From: Brassica napus | Taxonomy: Eukaryota > Streptophyta > Magnoliopsida > Brassicales > Brassicaceae | DNA length: 64,000 nt | Reading direction: 5' to 3' | Assembly: GCF_020379485.1 (NCBI RefSeq) | Contig: NC_063452.1 | Location: forward strand, 37,276,650-37,340,649 | Made by a program: the position numbers and the translations under genes | The notes under the pieces: generated by a model | Seen by the model: the letters and a program-made list of their open reading frames with translations, nothing else | Told to the model about the DNA's origin: nothing | The model's database searches: none | Shown here: positions 1-9,863 of the stretch, one piece after another | How the letters are laid out: each line of letters opens with the position of its first letter | Numbering within the stretch: the first letter of the stretch is position 1

Positions 1-2
1 TT

Positions 3-200
3 GTTTAAAGTCAGTCCATGCTTTATAAAGGCCACATCAAGGCCCATAGCCTTTTCTCGGTCCAGTACCTCATGGATCAAGCCTTTTAGCTTTCCATAAA
101 GCTCATCAGGTCGTGTCATGATCCATTTCCTAGCTCCTTCTTTCCTTGACTTCATGTTCTTTAGTATAGAGCTGATCAGGGTCACACCAACATGTTGTCA
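3..200 (-). CDS. Unidentified exon-like ORF at window edge
   Basis: On the minus strand a frame stays open from a stop near base 198 to the window edge, about 62 codons, and reads like real protein: it includes the runs SILKNMKSRKEGARKW, RPDELYGKLKGLIHEVL and MGLDVAFIKHGLTLN. Base composition (balanced GC, few homopolymers) differs from the AT-rich DNA beside it. I do not recognise the family. It could be the last exon of a host gene continuing leftward or a captured gene fragment. No start codon, splice site or signal peptide can be fixed. Confidence 0.3.
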
Positions 201-849
201 TTATTATTTGAATACTGTTTGTATTGATTAACGAAAAATAATTTTCTATTACCTTTACCTAATTTAATTATTTGGCTATAAACAACTCCACATATGTAAA
301 TCCACTACCCAGTTTTCTCCTTAGCACATAAATCCATGTTGAATGGTTCTCCCTATATCATTGGGAAATTTGGGAGATAGAGGGAACCGAATATAATATG
401 TTCGATTCAGATTGGATAAAAGTTTAAATTTATATATAATAATTACCCATAACCTCAAGATAACACAACCTAAGTAATATAATAATACATTCTTCTTTTT
501 TAGGACGAACGATTATTCTATTAATTAGATTCGAGGTAGTCTGGGTAACCAGAATGAAACAACCAATAAAATAAATTTCTCTATAGAAAGATCTCGTAGT
601 CCTAGCTACATAATCCGAAATATAATAATACATTTTGTTAGTTGTTTTATTATGTTTTAATCCCTAGACCACCTCTCATTTAAGTAATAGAATAACCTTT
701 TGATGTCAAAAAAGGAACACAACCTAAGTAACAAATCCTAATATCTGGAAAATTACTCATTAGTGTAAGCCACAAACCAATAACTCGTAACATCTTGTTG
801 ACTTTGAATCAATCAACATACATCCTTGATTCGAAGTAACACACCCAAC
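201..849. other. AT-rich non-coding stretch
   Basis: No believable coding region is visible. The DNA is AT-rich with scattered repeats of short phrases such as cacaacctaagtaa (near 466 and 717). It lies downstream of the decayed minus-strand copia pol, so it may hold that element's 3' untranslated region and LTR, but I could not find an LTR boundary or a polypurine tract. Confidence 0.4.
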
Positions 850-1410
850 TTACACCAAGAGAACTAATGCTTTGCTTAAAGTTTTGTTTTTGTGAGAATG
901 TCAGCTACTTGTTCATTGGTTTCACAAAACTTCATTGTGATTCTTCTTTTTGCGACAAGCTATCGAATGAAATGATGATGAACATATATGTGCTTGGTTC
1001 TGCTATGAAATGTTGGCTTCCTGACCACTGTGATTGTTTCCTTATACTCAAGAAAAAAGTTGGCTAGTAACTTCCTTATCCATCAAAACTTGTCTTGTTG
1101 ATGCACCAGCTGCGATGTACTCTGCCTCAGACGATTATAGTGCCATTGTTTCTTGCTTTTTACGATCATTCAAACTTCTTGCTCAGTCATTGTTTGTGTA
1201 ACCAATGAGTTTGAAGTTGCACAAATTGAAGTACCACATATTATAGTCAATTGTTCAAAGAACGTAACAACGAATGTTTGGAGCTGCTCCAAAATGTTTT
1301 TTGGTTCAATTGCATATACCTAGACACAACACCGGAAAAATAATAAATGTTAGGTACAAACCATAAATAAATCATTGTTAACTTGCTTATTCAAGTAAAG
1401 GGTGGCTCAC

Positions 1411-1650
1411 TTTCACTTTTATTGAATGTAATTCCAAGACAAAACATATTGATCTTGATGTATCATGCACTCATCGCTTCCTTCAGCCCAGACAACGCTT
1501 TCTTCAGCATGTACACTCTTCACGTAAAGGTTAGCATCACATTTACTTTTCTTGAATCCATTTTAAAGAAATAACATAGTGATTTTGATGTACCAGGCAC
1601 AAAACACTTACTTCAGCCCGTACAACGCTTCTTCAGCATGTATACATTAT
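1411..1650. repeat. Diverged internal tandem duplication inside copia RT remnant
   Basis: Two neighbouring blocks of about 120 bp resemble each other. Each has an acttttattgaat / acttttcttgaat start, then tgatgtatcatgcac / tgatgtaccaggcac, and ends with cttcagcccagacaacgc / cttcagcccgtacaacgc and cttcagcatgta. The duplicated part corresponds to the ALYGLKQ region of the RT. It post-dates integration of the element and adds to its decay. Confidence 0.5.
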
Positions 1651-1822
1651 CTTTTTTTCCACTTAAAGCAAAACTTCAGGTTGTGAAACACAAACTTATT
1701 CTTCCAAATCAACATTCATAATACAAACTTGACATCAAGCTGAAAACATGCAAGTGAAAGTGTGCAGCCAAAGCCATAAAAGGTTTTACAGGATCAAAAC
1801 TATCCACCGGTAAAAACGTCTC

Positions 1823-2074
1823 TTAATAGTGCATCCCTTCTGTTTGTGCATATCCCTTTGCTACAAGACGAGCTTTGTAATTTTGTACACTTCCATCATT
1901 GTTGTACTTTGTTCGATATACCCACTTTAAGCCAATTACATTCTTCCCTTCTAGTGCATCAAGTAATTCCCATGTAGAATTCTTCTCAATCGATTGCATC
2001 TTCACTTTCATTGCAATCTGCCACTCAAGAGAACTTCCTGATTCTTCAAAATAAAGAGGGTCAGAAGCATACAA
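1823..2074 (-). pseudogene. Ty1/copia reverse transcriptase N-terminal fragment
   Basis: This 83-codon open piece is the best-preserved part of the decayed pol. It contains EWQIAMKVKMQSIEKNSTWELL, then GLKWVYRTKYN and KARLVAKGYAQTEGMHY, the conserved opening of the copia RVT_2 domain (W...A...E...S...NTW.L; W.....K.K; YKARLVAKGF.Q..G.DY). The catalytic YVDD region is not in frame. The open start is simply the first methionine of the fragment, not a real gene start. Confidence 0.8.
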
Positions 2075-2594
2075 GCAAAGCTACATGACTCATAAATCTC
2101 AGTTAGAGACTTGAACATCCTTGGAGTTGAGTTGTTGGATGAACTTGATCCTTGAGAAGTGCTACTTCAGGACTCAAAATTGGAGAGGTTTGTGGATTAT
2201 GTGGTGGAGTGTTCACATTCCCTTGTGGACTCGGTGGTAGAGTGATCACATTCCCTTGTGATTCTTCTTCAAATTCTATATGAATATGTTAAATCATATT
2301 ATGTTCACTCCACAACTAATTTCTGCTTCCTCATAAAACACAACATTTCTTCTCACAATATTCCGTTCATTGAACTCTATATGCTTTGGAATGAGAACAA
2401 TACCTAAAGAAGACACATTACACAGACTTATCATCTAACTTTGAGTAAATATCAACCAAAGCATATGCTACACTGCCAAAAACCTTTAAATGGTTTACCT
2501 ACGGTTTCATGTCCATCCAAACTTCATATAGTGCTTGATTCATGGCAGCCTTTGCTGGAGAGATAACTAGAAGATAAACCACTCTTGTAACTGC

Positions 2595-3208
2595 TGTAAA
2601 TGCAAAGGAGACACTACAATAGTACTTCATAAAGTAAACCGAGAGACAAAACACTACAAGCAAACACTTATGCTTTATTAGAATCTCTTTTAAACAATCT
2701 ATTACAAGATTTGCTTAATTCAGCTTTTACACGTCTAGTGTTTACACCCTAATGCACACTACTGAAATATTCCTAAGCTAAAACGCTTATGTCTCTCTTC
2801 CGTCAAGTACTTCAACAACTACTTCAGCACAATCAAGACAACACTCAAGAGCTTTCTCTCTCTATAAAATCAGCCTCCGTGTATCCTGACGACCCTCTGA
2901 GCTGTTTAATCATTAACTCCACGTTCTTTAATGCCTTTTCTCCAAGGCATCAAGAATATGGAAATCTTCCATATCAATAAGTGAATATTTCCTTTTCTTG
3001 GAATTGCACTTATTCCACTTCCTTTACGTCATAAACTTGCTCCCCAAGTTTATTCCTCTTGCCTTTTCTCCAAGATACTCCCTTGCTCTCCAAGTCTCCA
3101 CGACTCCAGCTCAGCATCTTGACACCACATGGTCTTCACCACTCAACATGTTGGCTGCGTCAGCAACTACGTCAGCGACTACTTCAGGGCAGACATCTTG
3201 CATCTTCA
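2595..3208 (-). repeat. 3' LTR of the gag-only copia element
   Basis: Written on the plus strand the 614-bp block starts TGTAAATGCAAAGG and ends GCATCTTCA, giving TG...CA ends. On the minus strand it starts TGAAGATGCAAG directly after a polypurine tract. A polyadenylation-like AATAAAGC (minus strand, near 2678-2671) fits the R region. Only one copy exists in the window, so the limits rest on TG/CA ends, the polypurine tract and the resumption of integrase coding at 2594. Confidence 0.6.
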
Positions 3209-3223
3209 ATCTCCCCCTTTTAT
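3209..3223 (-). other. Polypurine tract of copia element
   Basis: The minus strand reads ATAAAAGGGGGAGAT immediately before the LTR start TGAAGATG. This is the usual primer site for plus-strand DNA synthesis in Ty1/copia elements and fixes the LTR's inner edge. Confidence 0.6.
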
Positions 3224-3644
3224 CTTTGTGTGCCGATCAAGCACAACATTCTTCTGGTTCAATAACCACATTCCTCATCTGGAAACGTCCATACCAAATG
3301 TGCTTTTCTCCCCCACGAGATGTGCACCACATCATGCTTTTCTCCCCCATGAGATATGCATTCTTTGGAGGAACGTCACCATTCTCCCCCTGCTTGATTG
3401 CATGCTAAGCTAAAACAGATGCTTAGATGTCAAGACTTACAAACAGACCCATCTGCTTCTTCATGCGTAGTTATTATACAGCCCCTGCTGCAGCGAAATA
3501 GATTACAAGTCATGCATCACGATTTGACGCACCTGTCGAACTACCCTTCCACCAGCTTCTGCTGAGGACCTGGCTTGCTTCATGTGTCATCTTCTTGACC
3601 ATGATCCCCTCCTCATCTACACGGAGTGCACTTTGCACTCGTTG
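3224..3644 (-). other. 3' untranslated region of gag-only copia element
   Basis: No gene is visible. Two near-copies of a phrase reading tgggggagaaaagca on the minus strand (near 3350 and 3320) look like duplicated polypurine tracts, which is common near the 3' LTR of plant copia elements. Confidence 0.4.
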
Positions 3645-5857
3645 CTATTGTCTTGGAATGATTTCACTATCACCCTTCTGATGATCACCTCGCATCACTT
3701 CCTGACGTACTTCAATCTCTTTCTCCTTTATACCACAAACAACTCTGTGTCCTGGCTCTAGACTAGATGATTTTTGATCAACCTCAAGATTACTCCTACC
3801 AGAGCGGCACCGTTCTTTTGATGTCTCATCCTTGATCTCATCAAGTAAGCCACTCTTGGCTAAAAACACATCTTCAACCCTCTTGGGTTTAATGAACGTC
3901 TTGTTCATCTTCTTGGCCATGTTTCTGCTCTTTTCATTAGCAAAACACTCCACCTTCTTATGTCCAACCTTCCCATAGAACCAACTGCACATTCGATGTT
4001 GCTTCTTGTTTGGCCTGACAAAGTTGCCGATGCACCGTTCAGTCTCCTTTCTTGTACCAGATGCACAACCATGTTTCAGAACCTCTTGTCTTACCTTCAT
4101 GTTGGTGCACTGATGTACAACCTTCGGCTTGTTACTCACAGCTACCCAATGTAGAACTTCCTGCCGTACTGCTTGTCGTACGTCCCGACGTACTTCCTGA
4201 CAAGCTTCTTTGTCCCCACTTTTTGATGTGCCCCTTTGATCAATCAACTTGAAACAATTACGTCGAACATGTGCCCCTTTGTTCAATCAACTTGAAACAA
4301 TTACGTCGAACATGTCCTTGAACTCCGCAGGAATAACATGTTGGACCATGAGTCCTCATATCATATACTATCTCAATCTGATGATTCTCCCTCAATAGCC
4401 TGAAACACTTTGGCCTGATATGCCCAACAACTCCAAAATGATAACACACATCTACGAAGGGTCGCCGAGATACACTCTTTACCTCTGGAATTTTCCTTGT
4501 AGCAGACGATGAAGCAGTTCTCGTCGCAGTTGCAGTCTTCATTGCAGTCTTTCCATATGAAGTAGTCCTTGCATACATCTTAACTAATGGCTTCATTGTA
4601 GACATGGATACACTCTCTGTTTTTCCTTTTTGTGTTTCACCTAGGTTTAACACAAGCATGTCTTGTTTCTTCTTTCTCAATTTGCAAGTCCTTTTGTAGA
4701 ACTTCAATAAGTGCTTCAAGACGTCTCTGCTCTTTTACTAGCACCATATTCTCCTTTCCAAGCTTTACTAACGTTCCACACACTTGTTTGTAGCACTCTT
4801 TGAGATCATCATATTTTCCCTTCTCAGATTCAGAATCTGATTCAGATGATGTACTTGCTTCATCTTTGTGTGCACCAAAATCAACTAGGTCGAGCACTTC
4901 GTCTTTTTCTGATTCATTATCATTTGTCCTTATGAGGTATCTTTTTTTCCTGCATCTCATTGTGTCCAATTTCTCTGCACCTAAAACTTTTGAATCTTCT
5001 TCTCTTGGCCATTGGACATTCCCTTTTGAAATGTCCATATCCTCTGCATTTATAACATTGCACCTCATTATTACCGCATGGCTCGCCAGCTTCATGCCTT
5101 TGTTTGCTCACAACAACTTTCTCATGTCCTTGCCACTGTATCACTTCCCGTAGTATTTGGTGAAGCACGCAAATCATTTTAATCTCATCTTCATTCTCTG
5201 ATTTTTGACTTGTCGTTTCAGCAACTGCCAGGTTAACTTCAGTATGATTGTCCACACCACCAAGCTCCATCTAATGAGCTTTTAACATATCCACAAATTC
5301 GTGAAAGCTGAATTTATCTATATCAAGAGACACAAACATTACTGCTTTATAAGCTGTAAATCTTTCTGGTAGACACCTTAAAAACTTCTTCACCAGCTTC
5401 TTGTCCTTGTATTCCATGCCCAAAACACGAGCCTCTTGTGCTAATTCACTGAGTTGGGAACTAAAATCTGATACGGATTCATGTTCTTCCATCTTCATGT
5501 TCTCAAATTTTGATTTGAAAATTCCATCCTTGAACTCTTAACCTTCTCAGTTCCTTCAAACTGTAATTGCAGAATATCCCACGCCTCTTTAGCATTCTTG
5601 CATCCTTGAATCAGATCGAGATGCTTCTTTTTGGCTGATGTAAAAATACCACATAAAGCTTTTGCATTATACCTTGACATCTCCTTCTCATGCTTTGTCC
5701 ATTTAGCAATTGGTTTGTTGACCACAATACCATCTTTATCTACTGTTTTGGAAACTTCATAGCCATCTTCCACTGCTGCCCAAACATCCATATCAATACT
5801 TTGTAAGCTTGCCTTCATCTTCACTTTCCAATGCTCATATTGTTCAGGATCAAGCAT
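3645..5857 (-). pseudogene. Ty1/copia gag polyprotein, frameshifted, with several zinc knuckles
   Basis: Gag packages retrotransposon RNA in a cytoplasmic particle. The first segment (5857-5495) begins MLDPEQYEHWKVKMKASLQ and contains AKEAWDILQLQFEG; the second (5498-5271) has LSELAQEARVLG and RCLPERFTAYKAVM. Together they match the UBN2/DUF4219 gag fold of copia elements. Then comes a CCHC knuckle, CYKCRGYGHFKREC (about 5110), an acidic coiled-coil stretch, two more knuckle-like motifs, CYHFGVVGHIRPKC and CYSCGVQGHVRRNC (about 4440 and 4310), and a weaker CSWFYGKVGHKKVEC (about 3980). Four successive frames are needed, so it is broken. A 50-bp duplication near 4230-4310 repeats the HVRRNCFKLI region. 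Confidence 0.75.
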
Positions 5858-5943
5858 AAACTAAACCACCATGCTTCCTGCTGACTCTGTCTTCCCTTCT
5901 TTCCTCTTGCCTTCAGGATCTTCACCAGTGACATAGGTTACCC

Positions 5944-5955
5944 GCTCTGATACCA
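5944..5955 (-). other. Primer-binding site of copia element (initiator Met-tRNA type)
   Basis: The minus strand reads TGGTATCAGAGC, the standard plant Ty1/copia PBS complementary to the 3' end of initiator methionine tRNA, about 90 bp before the gag start at 5857. The LTR that should precede it is truncated to a few bases by the Athila-like LTR starting at 5965. Confidence 0.8.
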
Positions 5956-5964
5956 ATTGTTAAT

Positions 5965-7904
5965 TGATAGACTATGGATTTGACCCATTTTCATCCATAG
6001 TTTATAAGTGTTTTTACTAATATTTATATTATTATAGAGCCTATTTATTATATTTATAAGATCGGGAACGTTTTGGAGATATGTGATGATTTTGGAGCAT
6101 TTTGAAGATATTTGGAGCAAGCACCCGAGATGACCATCGAGATGACAATCGGTTGATATTGAAGAGCTAGAATCGATCGATACACAAGTCATTGTGTCAA
6201 TCGACAGCGAAGCGCGCAGAGAGCCCGTTTGGTCACAACCGACTTGAAGCCCAAGATTTCACTATTTTACAAGATTGCCCCTGACGAGTTTTACCCTAAT
6301 TATATAAGTTTTGCCGCCATGTTAGAGACAAAGTGTGCTTTTTGTTTTGTGTTTTATTGTTTACTGATAGATAGGAGAGAAGATCCAAAGTTATAATTCG
6401 TGATTGGAAATCCATTGATATTTATTGTGGGAACCGAAATTCACACCGTCGAGTTTTGTTAATCGGAGGAAAGCCAAGTTAACCTAGCCTTCCCTGAAGG
6501 TCCCGGTTATCTTCTGGGCCACGCACAACACAATCAATATGAAAGATTCGAAAGTAATAAATCGTAAAAGAGCAAAAAGAGAACAAAGAGGTCTTATTTC
6601 CGAATTCGCGTTTGAGCGTGAACAACAGGTAAGATCATAGGCCACGAGAGTTGTCGGTATGTTTGCTAGTCTAGCCACCTAAGTTCTAACCTAGTCGAGT
6701 CGCAGCTTGGTAGTAAAAAACGGAAAAAAACCTAAATTGCTCTAAGTATTAAGTTTTCTCTTAGAATGCCCTCCTTCTCTCTTCGTCCTAGGTCCTCCTT
6801 ATATACTGCTCCTTAGGTCGGTTTACCTCTTCTCGGGCCAGATTTGCCGCGAAGCGGGCTTTTCCATATTTCGTTCTTCTTTGTGATTATATTCGGAAAT
6901 TTGACATTTATCTCTTCCCGCGGATGCGATAAACCGTCATACCAGTTTTTGGGTTCAAGTCTTTTGGGACCAAAGATGGGCCGTTGTCCGCAATTCGGCT
7001 GTTTGTTTTCTCGGCTTTTGAAGTTTTGACCGAGATTCGGTTTTTCTAAGGACTTTCGGACATCGATTCCGTCGTGACCGATTTTGACCCCAACATTTAT
7101 CTTATCTATTCTATGCAGTTTTTATATCTAACCATTGTTATGAATTGCTTAGCCATGTCTGAGTAGTTCTCTTGTTAGATTTTAGGGTTTAAATAGGTTA
7201 GGAGGGATTAGCCTCAACTATGGATTGCTGAGTTGTGATAATCATCATTAGAATTTGTCCTAGGATTAATTGATAAAAGCTATAGCTAATTCTCATCCTG
7301 AAAACATGCTAATTGAACTTCGTTTCTTACTATGAGCAAGGCGAGAGCTGATCTAGTAAGCTTAGTAAGCATTCATTCAACATGTGCATAAAGCTTAACT
7401 AGAGCGTGTCGATCGATATCATACTTGAATAATCGATCGACGGTGCAAAAGGTGTATTGATCGATACGCCCATTGGATTATCGATCGACACTTTCTATAG
7501 ATTAATATAACGAGAGTTGAGATCATAGATCTAGTTAATAGTCAACAAGTCAATGCTCGCAAAGGCCGAAAGACTTGTTGATCAAATAGTTGAGCTTTAC
7601 ATTATCATGCATGCAACTCATTAGGCATCTATAGGATTATAATTCCAACTTTCCTGAATAAAAACCCTAAGTCTAGCTATTTCCTTTTTAAGCACCAAAA
7701 CCCCAAACTTGCTATTGAACAATTATTTTTTCAATATATAATCTGCAATTTACTTTTAAAAACTCTTAAAACATCTTGCTTAACAAATCACATTAGAAAC
7801 TCTAGGTTCCCTAGCTCCTTGTGAATTCGATCCCTAAGTACTACAACTCGACTTCTTATTTGAGAGAGTATAAGTCACTCCTTAGGGTACTTTGAGTGGT
7901 ATCA
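5965..7904 (+). repeat. 5' LTR of Athila-like element (interrupted)
   Basis: It starts TGATAGACTATGG at 5965 and ends GTGGTATCA at 7904, just before the PBS. It aligns by eye with 14087-14857 over hundreds of bases. After removing the 670-bp solo LTR and one target duplicate it is about 1265 bp. The part with no counterpart in the shortened 3' LTR (7400-7500) holds four copies of TCGATCGA in plainly non-coding DNA. The 5' copy also has a short extra block near 6195-6230 (gtcaatcgacagcg...) absent from the 3' copy. Confidence 0.75.
6426..7095 (+). mobile_element. Solo LTR inserted in the Athila-like 5' LTR (TSD tttat)
   Basis: The intact 3' LTR reads cattgacatttatcttatc, whereas the 5' LTR has 670 extra bases there. 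The extra block starts TGTGGGAACC and ends CCCCAACA (TG...CA) and is bounded by the same 5 bases, tttat, at 6421-6425 and 7096-7100. This is the structure left when two LTRs of an inserted retrotransposon recombine. A TATA-like ttatatac at about 6798 followed by GC-richer DNA suggests plus orientation. Family not identified; no coding potential. Confidence 0.85.
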
Positions 7905-7908
7905 AATT

Positions 7909-7926
7909 TGGCGCCGTTGCCGGGGA
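7909..7926 (+). other. Primer-binding site (tRNA-Asp type)
   Basis: TGGCGCCGTTGCCGGGGA follows the LTR end after a short spacer. It is complementary to the 3' end of plant tRNA-Asp including CCA, the primer typical of Athila and many Ty3/gypsy elements. Confidence 0.85.
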
Positions 7927-7951
7927 GCTTTGATCGCCTACTTTCTAATTT

Positions 7952-9863
7952 TTGTTGAGTATTCTGACAGAAATTTCTTTCTTGGATTTTCAGGTACATG
8001 CCCAGCAGTACCAGATGCAACAAGGAACCACAACTGATATTCTCACCAGATCCTGCAAGTCTGGAATGCACGATCCGTATGGAAGCGCGCTCCCTATCGA
8101 CCGACAACAACAACTCCGTGTCGCTCGATTCTGCTCAACCACCGTCGACCGAGACACTATTTCTGTCGACCGATTCTCGCTCACCCCTGTCGACCAACAA
8201 CACAAACCTTCCGTCGACCGATAACCTTCACCTGACGTCGATCGACATTCCATCTCGGACATCGATCGATACTGAACCGCGAGCAATGGTTGCGCCTTTG
8301 ATACTTGTTCGGGACAACAATGCAGACCTGCATGACCATGATGGTCATCTGCGTAATGCAGCAAGTTAGAGAATAGACGCTCAGGGGGCTGAAATACCTG
8401 AGACTGATGCTACTACTACAGGTACTACCTTACCTGTAGATGATGCTGCGCAACCCATGACGTTGGCTGACTACAACCGTCCTGATCGCTACTACACCAA
8501 CAGATCAGCCATCCTTCCTCCTACCATTGAGAGGTATTTTGAGCTGAAAGCGCAGTAATACACATTTGTGGGACAGTTGCCCTACCATGGACTATCCCAC
8601 GAGCATCCTATGGAACATCTGGAGAGGTTCGAGGATCTGATATCTGCTATTAGAGTCAAGGGAGTCTTTGAAGACTACCTATTATGCAAGCTTTTCAGAT
8701 ATTCACTTACTAGAGAAGCTCTGCATTGGCTCAAGCCGTTGCAACCATGATCTCTTAAATCCTGGAGCGAAATCAAGAATGCATTCTTATGCAATTTCTT
8801 TGATGAGGCACATGCTGAAAACTTGAGGAGAAAGATTGCTACATTCACACAGGAGCCTGCAGAATCATTCAGAGGCTCTTGGATCAGATTCAAGTCTTAG
8901 CAGAGAGACTGTCCACACCACAGATTCAATTAAGTACAGATGCTCAGTAATTTCCACAGAGGCATCGCGGTGCAGTACCAGATGGCTCTTGATGCTTCCA
9001 GCAATGGAAACTTCAACACCAGGAATCCAGAGGAGACAGTCAAGGTGATTGAAAATCTAGCATCCAGCAATAGCACCAAGAACACTGATTTTGAGAGGAA
9101 AAGATCTGCCACCATCCTTGGGAATGATCAGATGGATGAGATGAAGGCAAAACTGGACAGTGTTCACAAGCTTCTCAAGAAGCAGGTCAGCTTTGTTGAG
9201 GATGCATAAGCTGTGGACGGTAAAGGAGAGGAAGAAGAAGTAAACTATATTGGTGGAGATGGATTCCAAATAAACGAGGGTGGAAATAGAAACTCCTATG
9301 GAAATAGGAGTAACTTCAACCAAACCTTGCAGTACCAGAAACCCTACAACAACAGTTACAGCAACAACAGAAACTTTGGAAGTTCCTACTACCAGAAGCC
9401 ACCGCCGCCTACTCAGGAGAGCAAGATTGAAGATATGCTCGATAGGGTTCTTGAGGCACAGCAGTGAATGACAGTGGACTTCAATGGGAATATAGATTAT
9501 GTCTATAACAACCTGAACACGAAGTTTGAGACTTTGAGTTCTCATGTGAAGAAGATGGAGAAACAGGTTTTGCAGACAGGATATGCTATTAGGAGGCAAG
9601 AAGCTTCAACAAGAGGAGTAGAGGATGATGTGATGAAGCACCACGTGAATGCCATTATTGAGGATGATTTTTGGCAAGTGGTGAAGGAAGAGAAGCTGCA
9701 AGAAGGCGATTTCGAGGTAGAAAGTCTGATGAGTTTCAGCGGATCACATTGGTGTCGATCGACACCAACCACCGAGCATCGATCGACATACACCCACCAA
9801 GATCGATCGACAGGAGTACCAGAGCATCGATCGACAACGCCTACGGATTCAACCGCGTCTTGA
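7952..9863 (+). pseudogene. Athila-like gag, frameshifted
   Basis: The leader part (about 7990-8370) is rich in SID/STD tripeptides encoded by the ATCGATCGACA motif. The retrotrans_gag-like core is at 8568-8890: LPYHGLSHEHPMEHLERFED, VFEDYLLCKLFRYSL, then after a stop (TGA near 8750) SWSEIKNAFL and a RGSWIRFKS-like end. This matches the Athila/Tat gag pattern (NP..HL..FE; F.FSL...A..WL; SW......FL..FF). The tail has a QMALDASSNGNFNTRNPEE stretch (8980-9030) and an asparagine-rich region with NNSYSNNRNFGSSYYQKP (9350-9410), typical of gypsy gag C-termini. At least four frame breaks occur. No zinc knuckle is seen. Confidence 0.65.

Larger units (their letters stand above)
850..2594 (-). pseudogene. 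Decayed Ty1/copia pol: integrase, RT and RNase H remnants
   Basis: Read on the minus strand, three copia pol segments occur in the normal order. At about 2594-2440 an integrase tail carries YLLVISPAKAAMNQALYEVW and LKVFGSVAYALVD, followed near 2370-2310 by NIVRRNVVFYEEAE. At 2074-1823 lies the start of the RVT_2 reverse transcriptase, then RT scraps (QLDVK near 1735, a YGLKQ-like patch near 1620). At about 1210-1075 the RNase H signature LIGYTNND and SSEAEYIAAG appears. Frames change repeatedly and stops are frequent, so the gene is dead. The integrase N-terminus and gag are missing because a gag-only copia element was inserted at 2595. The family assignment is firm; the exact lineage is not. 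Confidence 0.75.
2595..5957 (-). mobile_element. Gag-only (non-autonomous) Ty1/copia element lacking its 5' LTR
   Basis: Minus-strand order is PBS (5955-5944), gag (5857-3645), 3' untranslated region, polypurine tract (3223-3209) and 3' LTR (3208-2595). No protease, integrase, RT or RNase H lies between gag and the polypurine tract, so the element needed pol from a relative. The LTR ends exactly where integrase coding of another copia element resumes (the frame reading AVTRVVYLLV starts at 2594), so it was inserted into that pol gene; actgc at 2590-2594 is the candidate target duplication. The 5' LTR is gone: only a few bases remain between the PBS and the Athila-like LTR that starts at 5965. 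Confidence 0.65.

Noticed and set aside
3059..3413. Plus-strand ORFs of 68-136 codons
   Set aside because: They run antisense through the copia LTR and 3' untranslated region and match nothing.
9057..9599. 180-codon minus-strand ORF
   Set aside because: Antisense shadow of the Athila-like gag; no recognisable motif and leucine/valine-rich composition typical of reverse frames.
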